From CAVRTM01 sp963724015 (GTDB lineage: Bacteria; Actinomycetota; Actinomycetes; Actinomycetales; Dermatophilaceae), in the NCBI GenBank assembly GCA_963724015.1, contig CAVRTM010000017.1, positions 1 through 64,000 on the forward strand: a stretch of 64,000 bases of DNA. Direction: 5' to 3'. The notes beneath the pieces were generated by a model, which was not told the DNA's origin, did not search any database, and saw nothing but the letters and a program-made list of their open reading frames with translations. The stretch's first letter is position 1. Each line of letters begins with the position of its first letter. Positions 9,854-18,146 of this stretch are shown one piece after another. A program made the position numbers and the translations under genes.

Positions 9854-10678
9854 ATGCCTGCGGCTCTTTCACGACGGCTCCTGATTCTCGCTGCCATCAG
9901 TTCGGCGGCGTTGATCTTCGTCTGCTTCCTGATCTACGAACGCCCGGGTCTCGGGATCGGGCACTTCTACTACCTGGCGATCGCGCTCGCCGCGATGGCG
10001 GGCGGCGCCGGCCTCGGAGCGACCGCGGGCGTCGTGGCAACCGGGCTCTACGTCGCAGGGGTGCTGATCAACCAGAACGTGCCCTCGCACGAGCTCCTGA
10101 CGACGGGCACCGTCACCCGCGGCGTCACGTACGTGACGATCGGCGCGCTCATCGGCTGGTTCGCAGCCCATAACCGGGCGATGGTCGACGAGCTACGCGT
10201 GCTCGCGGACCGCGACGTGCTCACCGGGCTTCCGAACACACGGGCCTTCGAGTCCGCGATCACGAGACGTCTTGCCGCCGGCCGGCCATTCGCGCTCCTT
10301 GTCGCCGACATGGATGCCCTGAAGGACTTCAACCGGGACGAGGGGTTCACCGCGGGCAACGACGCGCTGCGCCGCCTCGCAGACCGGCTCGCCGCCTCTC
10401 TCGGTCCCGATGACGACATCGCGCGGGTCGGCAGCAACGAGTTCGCCATTCTTGCCTCGGTACCCAACTCCGACGGCACTGCGCAGCTCGCCGCGCGCCT
10501 CGAGCGCATGCTTGCGGACGACCGGACGAAAGCGACGCTCGGCTGGGCGAGCTTTCCCCATGAGGGCGACAACGCCCTTGCGCTCTATCGAGCTGCAAGC
10601 GAGCGGCTCTATGCCCGCAAGGTGATGCGCAGCTACCTGCGCCCCGTGCCCGAGCCGATCGACCAGGCCGCGAGCTAA
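9854..10678 (+). CDS. Membrane GGDEF-domain protein with degenerate active site
   Basis: 274 residues and intact. Three to four hydrophobic segments lie in residues 1-100, after a short basic N-terminus. A GGDEF fold follows, with the landmarks DVLTGLPNTRAFE (entry helix) and LVADMDALKDFN. The signature position reads RVGSNEF instead of RxGGDEF or RxGGEEF, so the second Gly and the Asp/Glu are replaced. In characterised diguanylate cyclases those residues are needed for GTP and metal binding, so this copy is probably inactive or a GTP/c-di-GMP sensor. It follows glmS closely and may simply be downstream on the same strand. The partner is unknown. Confidence 0.82.
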   Translation: MPAALSRRLLILAAISSAALIFVCFLIYERPGLGIGHFYYLAIALAAMAGGAGLGATAGVVATGLYVAGVLINQNVPSHELLTTGTVTRGVTYVTIGALIGWFAAHNRAMVDELRVLADRDVLTGLPNTRAFESAITRRLAAGRPFALLVADMDALKDFNRDEGFTAGNDALRRLADRLAASLGPDDDIARVGSNEFAILASVPNSDGTAQLAARLERMLADDRTKATLGWASFPHEGDNALALYRAASERLYARKVMRSYLRPVPEPIDQAAS

Positions 10679-10704
10679 CCAGAGGCGGGCGCTAGGCTCG
10701 CAGG

Positions 10705-11725
10705 GTGCGGACGAGCATTCTCATCGCGCTCGCAGCGGCCGCTGTCGTCGTGCCCGGTGCCGGCGCGCCGCCGGTGAAGATCGTCGTCCCGCACGGCTTT
10801 CAGGTCTCCACGTTCGCCGCGGGCCTCGAGCACCCCACGGCCATGGCCTGGGGCCCGGACAACCGGCTGTACGTGACCGAGGACACGGGGCTCGTCGTCG
10901 TCGCGGCGCGGGGGTCGCACAGGCCGGTCGTCGTCGCGCGCAGGCTGAGCATCCCGCTCGGGCTCGCCTGGCAGAACCAGACGCTCTTCGTCTCGGAGCA
11001 GGGGAGGCTCACGCGGTTCACGCTTCAAGGGTCGGCGCTCACCGGCCGGCACGCAGTCGTGCGCGGCCTGCCCTTCGGGCTCCATCAGCAGGACAACGTC
11101 GTCCTCGGCTCCGACGGGCGGCTCTACTTGGGGAACGGATCGACCTGCGATGCGTGCAAGGAGAAGAACCCGCGCAGCGCGACGGTGCTCTCGCTGCGCC
11201 CGGACGGAAGCGATCTCCGCATCGTCGCGCGCGGAATGCGCAACCCGTTCGGCCTGGCGTTCCAGCCCGGGACGGGTCGGCTCTATGTCTCAGTCAACGG
11301 GCAGGACAAGCTCGGCACGCGCACCCGCCCCGAGCCGGCCGAGACCGTCGTCGCCCTGAAGGCAGGGCGCGTTCTACGGCTGGCCCCGGTGCTGGCCGAA
11401 CTACGAGACGCGGCGCCTTGCCGGGCGCTGCCGAGGCGTGACGGCGCCGGCCGCGTACCTGGAGCCGCACTCGTCCGCAGACGGGCTCGCGTTCTGGCGG
11501 GGCGACCTGTACGTCGCGCTCTGGGGCCAGTACCTGAGCGCCCGCCACGGCCGCGTGGTCATGCGGATCAGGCTCGGGCCCGGATGGGAGGGGCAACCCG
11601 CGTCACGAAGTTCGTCGAGCGGGTTCGACCATCCGCTCGCGCTCGCCGTGGACCGGAGCGGCGCGCTCCTCGTCGCCGACTGGGGCCGCGGCGTGATCTA
11701 CCGGATTCAGTCGCGCGGCGGCTGA
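10705..11725 (+). CDS. PQQ-type glucose/sorbosone dehydrogenase-like beta-propeller, exported (frameshifted)
   Basis: About 340 residues with an N-terminal signal peptide (RTSILIALAAAAVVVPGAGA). It belongs to the six-bladed propeller family that includes soluble glucose dehydrogenase and sorbosone dehydrogenase: LEHPTAMAWGPDNRLYVTE, then RNPFGLAFQPGTGRLYVS, YVALWGQYL and DHPLALAVDRSGALLVADWG. Frames break near 11375, 11440 and 11600. The usual PQQ-contacting His is not obvious, so the redox role is inferred from fold only. The neighbours give no pathway. Its 3' end overlaps the convergent arfB by 19 bp. Confidence 0.75.
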
Positions 11726-12099
11726 CGAAGGCGTTTTGTCGCTCGACCGGGCGGCGCTTCTGTCTCGAGACGCCGCTCGACGGCTGCCCGGCTCGGTTTT
11801 GTCGCGACGGCGCGGCCGCTCGACATGGAGCGCCGCGCGCAGCGCATCTGACGACGCGCCCGGTCGCGAGCTCACGGTTTCGCGTCTGGCTTCGCTCGTC
11901 CTGGGCGATCGCGCGCAGCACCGGCCCCGCCTTTCGGACGACACGCTGCTTCTGGCGGTCGGTGAGCGCGCCGAGGCCTCGACGTCGAAGATCGCCTCCA
12001 CGCGGGTCTCGGTTTTCTGCGCGTGCTGCCCGCCCGGCCCGCTCGAACGCGAGAACCTGAGGTCGATCTCGAGAGCGGGATCGAGACCGATCGCGTCAC
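11707..12099 (-). CDS. arfB: ArfB-like peptidyl-tRNA hydrolase (GGQ domain), frameshifted
   Basis: A small release-factor-like protein of about 130 residues. The catalytic core reads RFSRSSGPGGQHAQKTETRV, with the GGQ that hydrolyses peptidyl-tRNA. The C-terminus is the basic tail that ArfB inserts into the empty mRNA channel (TKPSRAAVERRLE, then TKRLRQPPRD). Two or three indels interrupt it, near 12065, 11960 and 11800. A GTG at 12099 gives an N-terminus that joins to EIDLRFSRS after one frame change. It is divergent from the HAD gene with a 19-bp gap. It probably rescues stalled ribosomes. A second ArfB occurs at 25.7 kb, on the other side of the junction. Confidence 0.75.
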
Positions 12100-12118
12100 C
12101 CGAATAGACTCGCGCTCC

Positions 12119-12910
12119 ATGGCCGCCATTCTCCTTGACGTCGAGGGCGTCTTCCACGTCTCCGGCCGCCCGATCGACGGTGTCGGCAAAGCAGTGCGGC
12201 AGCTACGCGAGGAGGGGCACCGCCTGCGCTTCGTCACGAACAACACGACGAGCACGCGCGGCCGATCTCGCGGAGGATCTACGGGCCATCGGGGTCGAGC
12301 TGGACGACGAGGAGCTCGAAACGACTCCCGAGCGGCCGCCCGCGTGCTCGCCGGCAAGCGGGTGCTTGCGCTGACGATGTCCGCGATCCGCCACGAGCTC
12401 GAGGGCGTGCAACTCGTCGGCGAGGAAGCGGAGGCGGTGCTGATCGGGGGCGCAGACGAGACAGACGAGCCGAACCGCGTCTTCAGCTACATGAACCTGG
12501 CGCGCGCCTTTGCCGAGCTCGAGGCCGGCGCGGAGCTCTTCTGCCTGCACAAGAACCGGTGGTGGCAGACCTCCCGTGGGCCGCTGCTGGACTCGGGCGC
12601 ATTCGTCGCCGGGCTCGAGTACGCGGCCGGAATCGAAGCGACGATCCTCGGGAAGCCGAGCCCGGCCTTCTTCGGTGCCGCGCTCGACACGCTGGATGCC
12701 GATCCGGAGCGGACCTGGATGGTTGGGGACGACCTCGAGGCCGACGTCGCGGGCGCGAAGGCCTGCGGACTGAAGACGATTCTCGTCCGCACGGGCAAGT
12801 TTCGCGCAGACGCGCTCGAGAACGCCCTGGTCAAACCGGATGCAGTCGTCGACTCGCTTGGCGACTTCCCGGCTTTCTCGCACACGCCTCGTGAATCGCC
12901 ATGCGTGTAG
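12119..12910 (+). CDS. HAD-superfamily hydrolase, IIA (NagD/PGP-like), frameshifted
   Basis: About 260 residues. It opens with the HAD nucleophile motif ILLDVEGVFHVSG, where the first Asp is the nucleophile; the usual DxDG has become DVEG, so the general-acid Asp is a Glu. FVTNNTTS is the NagD-type motif II. The C-terminal LGKPSPAFF Lys motif and MVGDDLEADVAGAKACGL acidic motif are intact. Frames break near 12255 and 12345. Close relatives in animals and archaea (PHOSPHO2/LHPP/HDHD2 type) also carry this kind of C2 cap. The substrate is unknown. The 3' end runs 10 bp into acpS. Confidence 0.78.
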   Translation: MAAILLDVEGVFHVSGRPIDGVGKAVRQLREEGHRLRFVTNNTTSTRGRSRGGSTGHRGRAGRRGARNDSRAAARVLAGKRVLALTMSAIRHELEGVQLVGEEAEAVLIGGADETDEPNRVFSYMNLARAFAELEAGAELFCLHKNRWWQTSRGPLLDSGAFVAGLEYAAGIEATILGKPSPAFFGAALDTLDADPERTWMVGDDLEADVAGAKACGLKTILVRTGKFRADALENALVKPDAVVDSLGDFPAFSHTPRESPCV

Positions 12911-13265
12911 GCATCGACCTGATCGAGATCGAGCGCATCAGCACGCGCTCGAGCGCTACTCGGGCTTCGCCGAGCGCTGCTTCACGGAGGCGGAGCGTGC
13001 GTACTGCGACCCGCGGTGGAACCCCGCGCAACATTACGCCGCACGGTTTGCCGGCAAGGAGGCCGTCGGCAAGGCGCTCGGCTGCGGAGTCCCGCTTTCA
13101 CCTGGCGGGAAATCGAGATCGCGGGCCGGCCGAAACCCGGAGTCAGCCTCTCGGGGCGCTACGAAGGCGTGGGCCGAGAGGTCAGCGCCGGGTGCGATCG
13201 ACCTTTCGATGACGCATCGAAGGAGCTCGCGACCGCGGTCTGCCTCGTCGCCGACGGATGCTTGA
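12901..13265 (+). CDS. acpS: Holo-[acyl-carrier-protein] synthase (frameshifted)
   Basis: AcpS transfers 4'-phosphopantetheine from CoA to the acyl carrier protein. The N-terminus MRVGIDLIEIERI holds the metal-binding Asp, ERYSGFAERCFTEAERAYC follows, and ARFAGKEAVGKALG holds the catalytic Glu/Lys pair. The C-terminal strand reads KELATAVCLVADG. Frames break near 12945, 13095 and 13200. It sits immediately upstream of nnr and alr, the common acpS-nnr-alr order. The stop overlaps the start of nnr. Confidence 0.85.
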
Positions 13266-14665
13266 GCTCTCTACACGGCCGCGGAGATGCGCGCGGCCAG
13301 GAGCGCTACCCCGGCTTCCCTGAGACGAGTTCCGAGCTGATGGAGCGAGCAGGGCGCGCAGTTGCCGAACATGCGCTCGAGGACTTCGGAAACGCCCGTT
13401 CGTTCATGCGTCGTCTGCGGCGGCGGCTCCAACGGAGGCGACGGTACGCGTCGCGGCGCGTGTGCTCGAGGAAGCGGGCCGCGATGTTACGGTCGTCGAC
13501 GCGAAGCCGGAGGACGAGGAAGAGGACCTCGGCGACCCTGATGTCCTGATCGACGCCCTCTTCGGCACGGGCTTCGAGGGCGAGCCGAGGCCGGGGGCCG
13601 CGCGGCTGATTGAGCAGATGAACGACCTGGGCGCGCCGGTGCTCTCCGTCGACCTGCCGTCCGGAGTGCGACGCCTCGACGGTGAAGTGGCGGGCGCCGC
13701 CATCGACGCCGACTGACGGTCACCTTCCACGGCGAGAAGGTCGGGCTACTACGTCGACCCCGGCGCGTACCTCGCGGGCTATCTCGAGGTCGGCGGACAT
13801 CGGGCTCGAGCAGGTGGAGACCGAGAACGCCCGCGTGACGAGGGAGATCCTCGAGCTCGTGCCGCGAAGGAGCACCCGAGCGGGCAACAAGTACACCTCC
13901 GGTCACGTCTCGTCGCCGGGGATCGCCCGGGCTCCCGGGTGCACCGTTGCCTCTCCGCGCGGCCGCGTTCCGCGCAGACGCGGGCTACGTCGACGCTCGC
14001 CGGGCCCGCGCCGCGTCGCATGCCGGTTTTCGAGACCTCGGTGCTGGAAGCCGTGAAGCGCACGCTCCCTGCGGATTCCGATGGGCTTCTGACCGAAGAT
14101 GCAGTCGCGCCGACACTCGAGCCGTCGCCAAGGCAGGGGCGCTCGCGGTCGGCCCGGGGACTCGGTCGAAGCGCGGGCACGAAGGCCTTCGTCCGCCGCC
14201 TGCTCGCGGAAGCCACGCTTCCGGCCGTGGTCGACGGAGACGCTCTCTGGGAGCTCGAGGCGGGCGATTGGCCGGCGCCGCGGGTGCTCACTCCGCATTC
14301 CGGCGAGCTCGGGCGGCTGATCGGAGAGGAATCGTCGTGGGTCGACGCGCACCGGCTCCAGGCGATCCGGCCGGGCGGTCGATCAATTCGGCTGCATCGT
14401 CCTGCTGAAGGGAACGGGGACGCTGATTGCCGCTCCTGGCGCAGGCGTCCTCGTCGACGGCGGCCATTCGAGCCTGGCGACGGCCGGCACCGGGGATGTG
14501 CTGACCGGAATCGTCGGCGCCTTCCTCGCGAAAGGGATGGAGCCCCGGATCGCGACCGCGGCTGCTGCGACCGCTCACCACTGGGCGGCGATCGAGGCTT
14601 CGCACGACGCGGGCCTGATCGCGAGCGATCTCCTCGACGCGCTTCCCCGGGCGCTCGCCGGGTAG
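13258..14665 (+). CDS. nnr: Bifunctional NAD(P)H-hydrate repair enzyme (epimerase + dehydratase), frameshifted
   Basis: Nnr repairs hydrated NAD(P)H. The N-terminal epimerase (YjeF_N) part shows SSELMERAGRAVAEHALEDF, a GGSNGGDG-type glycine loop split by an indel near 13420, and VLIDALFGTGFEG then VLSVDLPSGV. The C-terminal ADP-dependent dehydratase shows KYTSGHV, VVDGDALWEL, RVLTPHSGELGRLIG, and ATAGTGDVLTGIVGAFLAKG with the ribokinase-like GTGD active site. At least eight frame changes occur (near 13275, 13420, 13685, 13740, 13790, 13905, 14020 and 14390). Total length fits the family (about 470 residues). It is one of the most error-broken genes here. Confidence 0.88.
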
Positions 14666-14675
14666 AGGAGCGCCC

Positions 14676-15460
14676 ATGCACCGCTCCGAGATCACGATCG
14701 ACCTCGGCGCAGTCCGGCGGAACGTGCGCCGGCTGCGCAGCGCGCTCGGCCGGTCCGAGCTCTGGGCCGTCGTCAAGGCGCACGGGTACGGGCACGGAGC
14801 CGTCGACGTGGGCGGCGCCGCTCTGGGGGAGGGCGCGCTCGCGCTTTGCGTTGCCACAGTCGGCGAGGCACTTCCTCTACGCCGCGAGTTTCCGGGAGTG
14901 CGAATTGTCGTGATGGGGCCGAGCTCCGGCCGGGAGATCGCCCAAGGCTCGAGACGCCGACTCGACCTGGACGGTGGAGCGACGATGCGATCCCCGAGGG
15001 CGTCCCGGGACCACCTGAAGCTCGACACGGGCATGGGCCGGCTGGGGCCTCTCGGAGCTGCCTGCCCCTCCCGGTCGAGGTCGTCGGGCTGATGAGCCAT
15101 CTGGCGACCGCGGACCTGGATGCTGCCTACGCTCGCGAAGCAGATCGCCTCGTTTCGAGTGAGGCAACGGCGTGAAGGCCCCTCAGCTATCCGTCACATC
15201 GCGAACAGTGCGGCCTCGCTCCGCATTCCGGAGGTCGCACCTCGACGCGGCCCGCTGCGGCTGCGCGATCTACGGGCTCTCGCCGTTCGGCAGCTGCCTT
15301 CGGTCGACGGCCTCGAGCCCGTCCTTTCGCTGGGACAGCCACCTTGCGCAGGTGCGCCGGCTCGCCGCCGGAGAGAGCACCGGCTACCGTCGAAGCGTTC
15401 GTGGGCGAAGGAGCCGACTTGGGTTGGCATCGTCCCCGTCGGCTACGGGGACGGCTTTAG
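14676..15460 (+). CDS. alr: Alanine racemase, frameshifted and 3'-truncated at the junction
   Basis: Alr is a PLP enzyme converting L-Ala to D-Ala for peptidoglycan. The N-terminus SEITIDLGAVRRNVRRLR is followed by LWAVVKAHGYGHGA, the PLP-lysine motif (Lys about residue 35). LKLDTGMGRLG, VVGLMSHLATAD, HIANSAA and ARCGCAIYGLSPFG track the barrel domain. LAAGESTGYRRSF and VGIVPVGYGDGF start the second domain, and homology then stops at about 15455-15460. The last ~90 residues, including the catalytic-Tyr region, are missing. About six indels break the frame. What follows belongs to another genome. Confidence 0.88.
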
Positions 15461-15482
15461 CAAGACCAACCGAACCAGGTGC
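15455..15482. other. Putative contig/chimera junction
   Basis: alr (plus strand) loses homology in the middle of its second domain here. An adenylation-domain gene on the opposite strand loses homology after about 380 residues at the same place. Two unrelated, oppositely oriented genes each cut mid-domain by one point fits an artificial join or a rearrangement breakpoint. Indel density also changes here, from roughly one per 300 bp to almost none. No transposon end, tRNA or repeat marks the spot. Confidence 0.7.
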
Positions 15483-16616
15483 GCCCGGCAGGAACATGGC
15501 CACGATTTGCTCGCCGATCACCAGCTCGCCGATGTCGCCCTCCTCGACGGGCTCCCCCCGCTTGTCCACCACCGCCAGGTCCCACCCGGCCAGAGGGTGC
15601 CCGATCCGCACCGGTCCCGTTCCCGTCATCCGAGCGGCACAGGCGACGACGGTGGCCTCGGTGGGCCCGTAGGTGTTCCACACCTCCCGCCCCGCCACGG
15701 TGAGGCGGGCGGCCAGGTCCGGCGGGCACGCCTCACCTCCGAAGATCAGCAGCCGCACCTCGGCGAGCTCCTCCGACCGCCACAGGCCCGCGAGCGTGGG
15801 CACGGTCGAGATCACGCTGATCCGCTGGGCCACCAGCCACGGCCCGAGGTCCATCCCGGTGCGCACGAGCGCCCGGGGAGCCGGAACCAGGCAGGCCCCG
15901 TGCGCCCAGGCGAGCCACATCTCCTCACAGGAGGCGTCGAAGGCCACCGACAGCCCGGCGAGCACCCGGTCCCCCGGTCCCAGCGGCGCGTCCTGCAGGA
16001 ACAGCCGGGACTCGGCGTCGACGAACGCGGCCGCCGAGCGGTGCGAGACCGCCACGCCCTTGGGCGTGCCGGTCGATCCCGAGGTGAAGATGACCCAGGC
16101 ATCGTCCGCGGGGGCGGGCGACCGCGGGGCGCCCTGGGCCGGCGGGACGGGGTGGCGGCGCTGCACCTCGCCCTCGTCCCCGAGCACGACCACCACGTCG
16201 GCCTCGGTGAACACCAGCCGTGCCCGTTCGTCCGGGTCGTCCACGTCCACGGGCACGTACGCCGCGCCGGCCGCCAGGGTGGCCAGGATCGCGACGTACA
16301 GCTCGGCGGTGCCGGAGGCGATGCGGACGCCCACGCGGTCCCCCGGGCGGACCCCCTCGGCGTGAAGCTCGGCGGCCCGGGTGACCACCTGGGCAGCCAG
16401 CTCGCGGTAGGTGAGGACGACCACGCCGTCGTCGATCGCCGGTGCCGCGCCATGGGCGTCGACGCTCGCGCGGAAGACGTCGACGAGCGTGCGCGGCGGC
16501 CCCGCCTCGCCGGAGCGGCGGAACCGGTCACCGAGGGCTTGCGCGGGCGGGGGCCGGTCCACCTCAGCACCACCTCGCCGTGCCTGACGGTGACCTCGCG
16601 GCGGGGAGCAGGTCAC
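15470..16616 (-). CDS. Pls/PosA-type non-ribosomal peptide synthetase, 3'-truncated adenylation domain
   Basis: About 380 residues of an AMP-forming adenylation domain. Core motifs in order: LTYRELA (A2), FTSGSTGTPKGVAVSHRS (A3, P-loop), DASCEEMWLAWAHGA (A4), NTYGPTEATVVACA (A5), then GELVIG (A7). The stretch LLIFGGEACPPDL through WNTYGPTEA strongly resembles Pls/PosA-family synthetases, membrane-linked NRPS-like proteins of about 1,300 residues related to epsilon-poly-lysine synthetase. The rest (A8-A10, carrier protein, membrane domains) is missing because the sequence ends at the 15.46 kb junction. The GTG at 16616 is the longest start; residues 1-40 look atypical, so the true start may be further in or lie across an indel. 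Substrate specificity is not callable. Confidence 0.78.
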
Positions 16617-16979
16617 GGCACCTCCTCACTCTCGTGCACGCCCGCGTCCGGGCGCAACGTGTCCACTCCGGCGGGACGTCACCGCTTCGGCGCGCACACC
16701 GTGACCGCCCCCGGTGAACAGTCGGCGCCGCCGGCATGGACGAGCGGCGACCGGCCGGCCAACGTCGCCCTCCCGACCCTGCGTTCCGCGGCCTGCCGGC
16801 TCCCCTGGTGATCGCGACGGCCTGGCCGCAATGCCCGAGAACGCTCATCTCGGCTCGGCGGACCCCGAGGGTCTGATCGCGTCTGGTCCAGACCGTCACG
16901 ATCGAGACCATCGTGCTCCCGCTCGCACCGGTCTGGCGGCCGAACGCGCAAAACCGGGGAAACGCGGCGGACGGTGGTC
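16617..16979. other. 363-bp gene-free stretch
   Basis: I see no reading frame with protein-like composition here. The stretch holds the dyad at 16870-16909 and presumably the promoter region of the NRPS-like gene. Confidence 0.5.
16870..16909. promoter_or_regulatory. Long interrupted dyad, operator-like
   Basis: The core is GTCTGG-T-CCAGAC (16881-16893), a perfect 6-bp inverted repeat around one base. It is nested in a looser outer pair, GGTCTGATCG on the left and CGATCGAGACC on the right. It lies about 250 bp upstream of the NRPS-like gene and 70 bp downstream of the small membrane-protein gene, both on the minus strand. It could bind a dimeric regulator or form a terminator stem without a U-run. 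Confidence 0.4.
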
Positions 16980-17147
16980 TCAGACGGCGGCGCGCGCGCC
17001 GGGCGTGGAGGTGTGGTCGCGCTCGGTGCCGGCCTCGCGCGGAGCCCGGTTGAGCGCGCTGCGTCCGTGCAGCAGCAGGCACAGGCCGGCCACGACCAGG
17101 ACCGACAGCAGCGCCCAGATGGCAAGGACGAGCAGCAACGGGGTCAT
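16980..17147 (-). CDS. Small single-pass membrane protein, unknown
   Basis: 55 residues. After MTP, a 22-residue hydrophobic helix (LLLVLAIWALLSVLVVAGLC) is followed by a basic and hydrophilic tail, so the probable orientation is N-out/C-in. I do not recognise the family; short proteins of this shape are common and poorly described in actinobacteria. The ATG at 17147 sits directly before the helix. An in-frame ATG at 17240 would add 31 residues of poor composition. Coding status rests mainly on the helix. Confidence 0.5.
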   Translation of the reverse strand: MTPLLLVLAIWALLSVLVVAGLCLLLHGRSALNRAPREAGTERDHTSTPGARAAV

Positions 17148-17527
17148 GCGGTACGCCTGGGTTGGACAACCGGTGCGGCCATGAGCGGTCCCTCCTGCGA
17201 CGGCGGCGTCCTCCATGACGCCCATGTCGAGTATGGCCACTCGACGTCCGTGGCCCGGGGGAACCTACGCAGGATTGACCAGGTGTTTACCCTTGCCGGC
17301 TCCGCCTTGGAGCCGACCCGTCTTGATGCACGAGACGGTCACGCCTGGGGGTTGAGCATCTCCCACCTGGATGGTGTGATTGCCTGCATGTTCTCCATGA
17401 CAGCGCGAATGCCGAGGCGCGTGGACGTTCCACGCACCCTCGCCGTGCGCTGTCGGCGCCGGCCCTGACCGCGCCCGCCAGCCCGCCGCCTCCACACCAC
17501 CCGCGGCGCAGCCCCCGGAGACCTCCC
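17148..17527. other. 380-bp gene-free stretch with hairpins
   Basis: The stretch is less GC-rich than its surroundings. It contains two compact stem-loops: GGCTCC-gcctt-GGAGCC (17298-17314) and GCGTGGA-cgt-TCCACGC (17419-17435). It precedes the cysteine-dioxygenase operon and probably carries its promoter and 5' UTR. No protein is supported. Confidence 0.45.
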
Positions 17528-17749
17528 ATGACCGCAGCGACAGCCCTGATCGGCCACTCCCGCCGCCACATCGACCTCTTCCTGACCGCCAGTGCCCTCT
17601 GTCCGCGGCTATGCAGCCGCCACCCGCAGACCCGCACCCCGCTCAGGAGAGACCATGACCCTCGCCCCCGCACGCACCCTCGGCACCCCCGGCATCGACC
17701 GCTTCACCCCAGCTCAGCTGCTGCGCACCGCACGGCTGTTCGCCTCTGA
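17528..17749 (+). CDS. Cys-containing leader peptide (uORF) upstream of cysteine dioxygenase
   Basis: A small reading frame starting at ATG 17528, about 127 bp before the dioxygenase ATG. Its residues 11-27 read SRRHIDLFLTASALCPR, the pattern of putative actinobacterial leader peptides found before sulfur and cysteine genes (Arg-Arg-His-hydrophobic-Asp-Leu ... Ser-Ala-x-Cys). Two Cys codons, at residues 25 and 29, could make ribosomes pause when Cys-tRNA is scarce. The frame runs on to 17749, overlapping the dioxygenase start. Real leader peptides are shorter, so a nearby indel may have removed the true stop. A role in attenuation is inferred from family precedent. Confidence 0.55.
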   Translation: MTAATALIGHSRRHIDLFLTASALCPRLCSRHPQTRTPLRRDHDPRPRTHPRHPRHRPLHPSSAAAHRTAVRL

Positions 17750-18146
17750 CCCCGCCCTTTCCACGCTGCTGGACCCCGCCTCCGGTGACCGGCAGTGCGT
17801 CGAGCTCGACTCCTCGGCCGCGCTCCAGGTCTGGTTGATCGCCTGGCCCGCCGGCACGGACACGGGCTGGCACGACCACGGGGACGCCGCCGGCGCCTTC
17901 GTGACGGTGCAGGGCGCGCTCCAGGAGCAGACCTGGTCCGGGGGCCGGCTGCAGGAGCGCTGGCTGACGGCGGGCGCCGGACGTGCCTTCGGTGGCCAGC
18001 ACGTGCACCACGTCGCGAACGCCGGCACGCTGCCTGCGCTGTCAGTCCATGTCTATGCGCCGCGGCTGACACGGATGACGCGGTACGCGCTGACACCGTC
18101 CGGGCCGCGCCGCACCGGCCTCGAGCGGGCCGGGGCAGACTGGTGA
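17655..18146 (+). CDS. Cysteine dioxygenase type I family protein
   Basis: 163 residues, a cupin that oxidises cysteine to cysteine sulfinate using Fe(II) and O2. The metal-binding cupin motif 1 is GWHDHGDAAGAF, motif 2 holds HVHHVANAGTLPALSVHVY, and the C-terminus AYAPRLTRMTRY-like strand is also family-typical. The N-terminal ~60 residues form the helical cap seen in bacterial CDOs. The ATG at 17655 follows AGGAGAG. The stop overlaps the rhodanese start (GTGA), so the two are translationally coupled. The pair suggests cysteine-sulfur catabolism, with upstream leader-peptide control. Confidence 0.85.
   Translation: MTLAPARTLGTPGIDRFTPAQLLRTARLFASDPALSTLLDPASGDRQCVELDSSAALQVWLIAWPAGTDTGWHDHGDAAGAFVTVQGALQEQTWSGGRLQERWLTAGAGRAFGGQHVHHVANAGTLPALSVHVYAPRLTRMTRYALTPSGPRRTGLERAGADW

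Noticed and set aside
1..15460. Frameshifted core genes as pseudogenes
   Set aside because: Indels go both ways, residue conservation continues across each, and most genes are essential.
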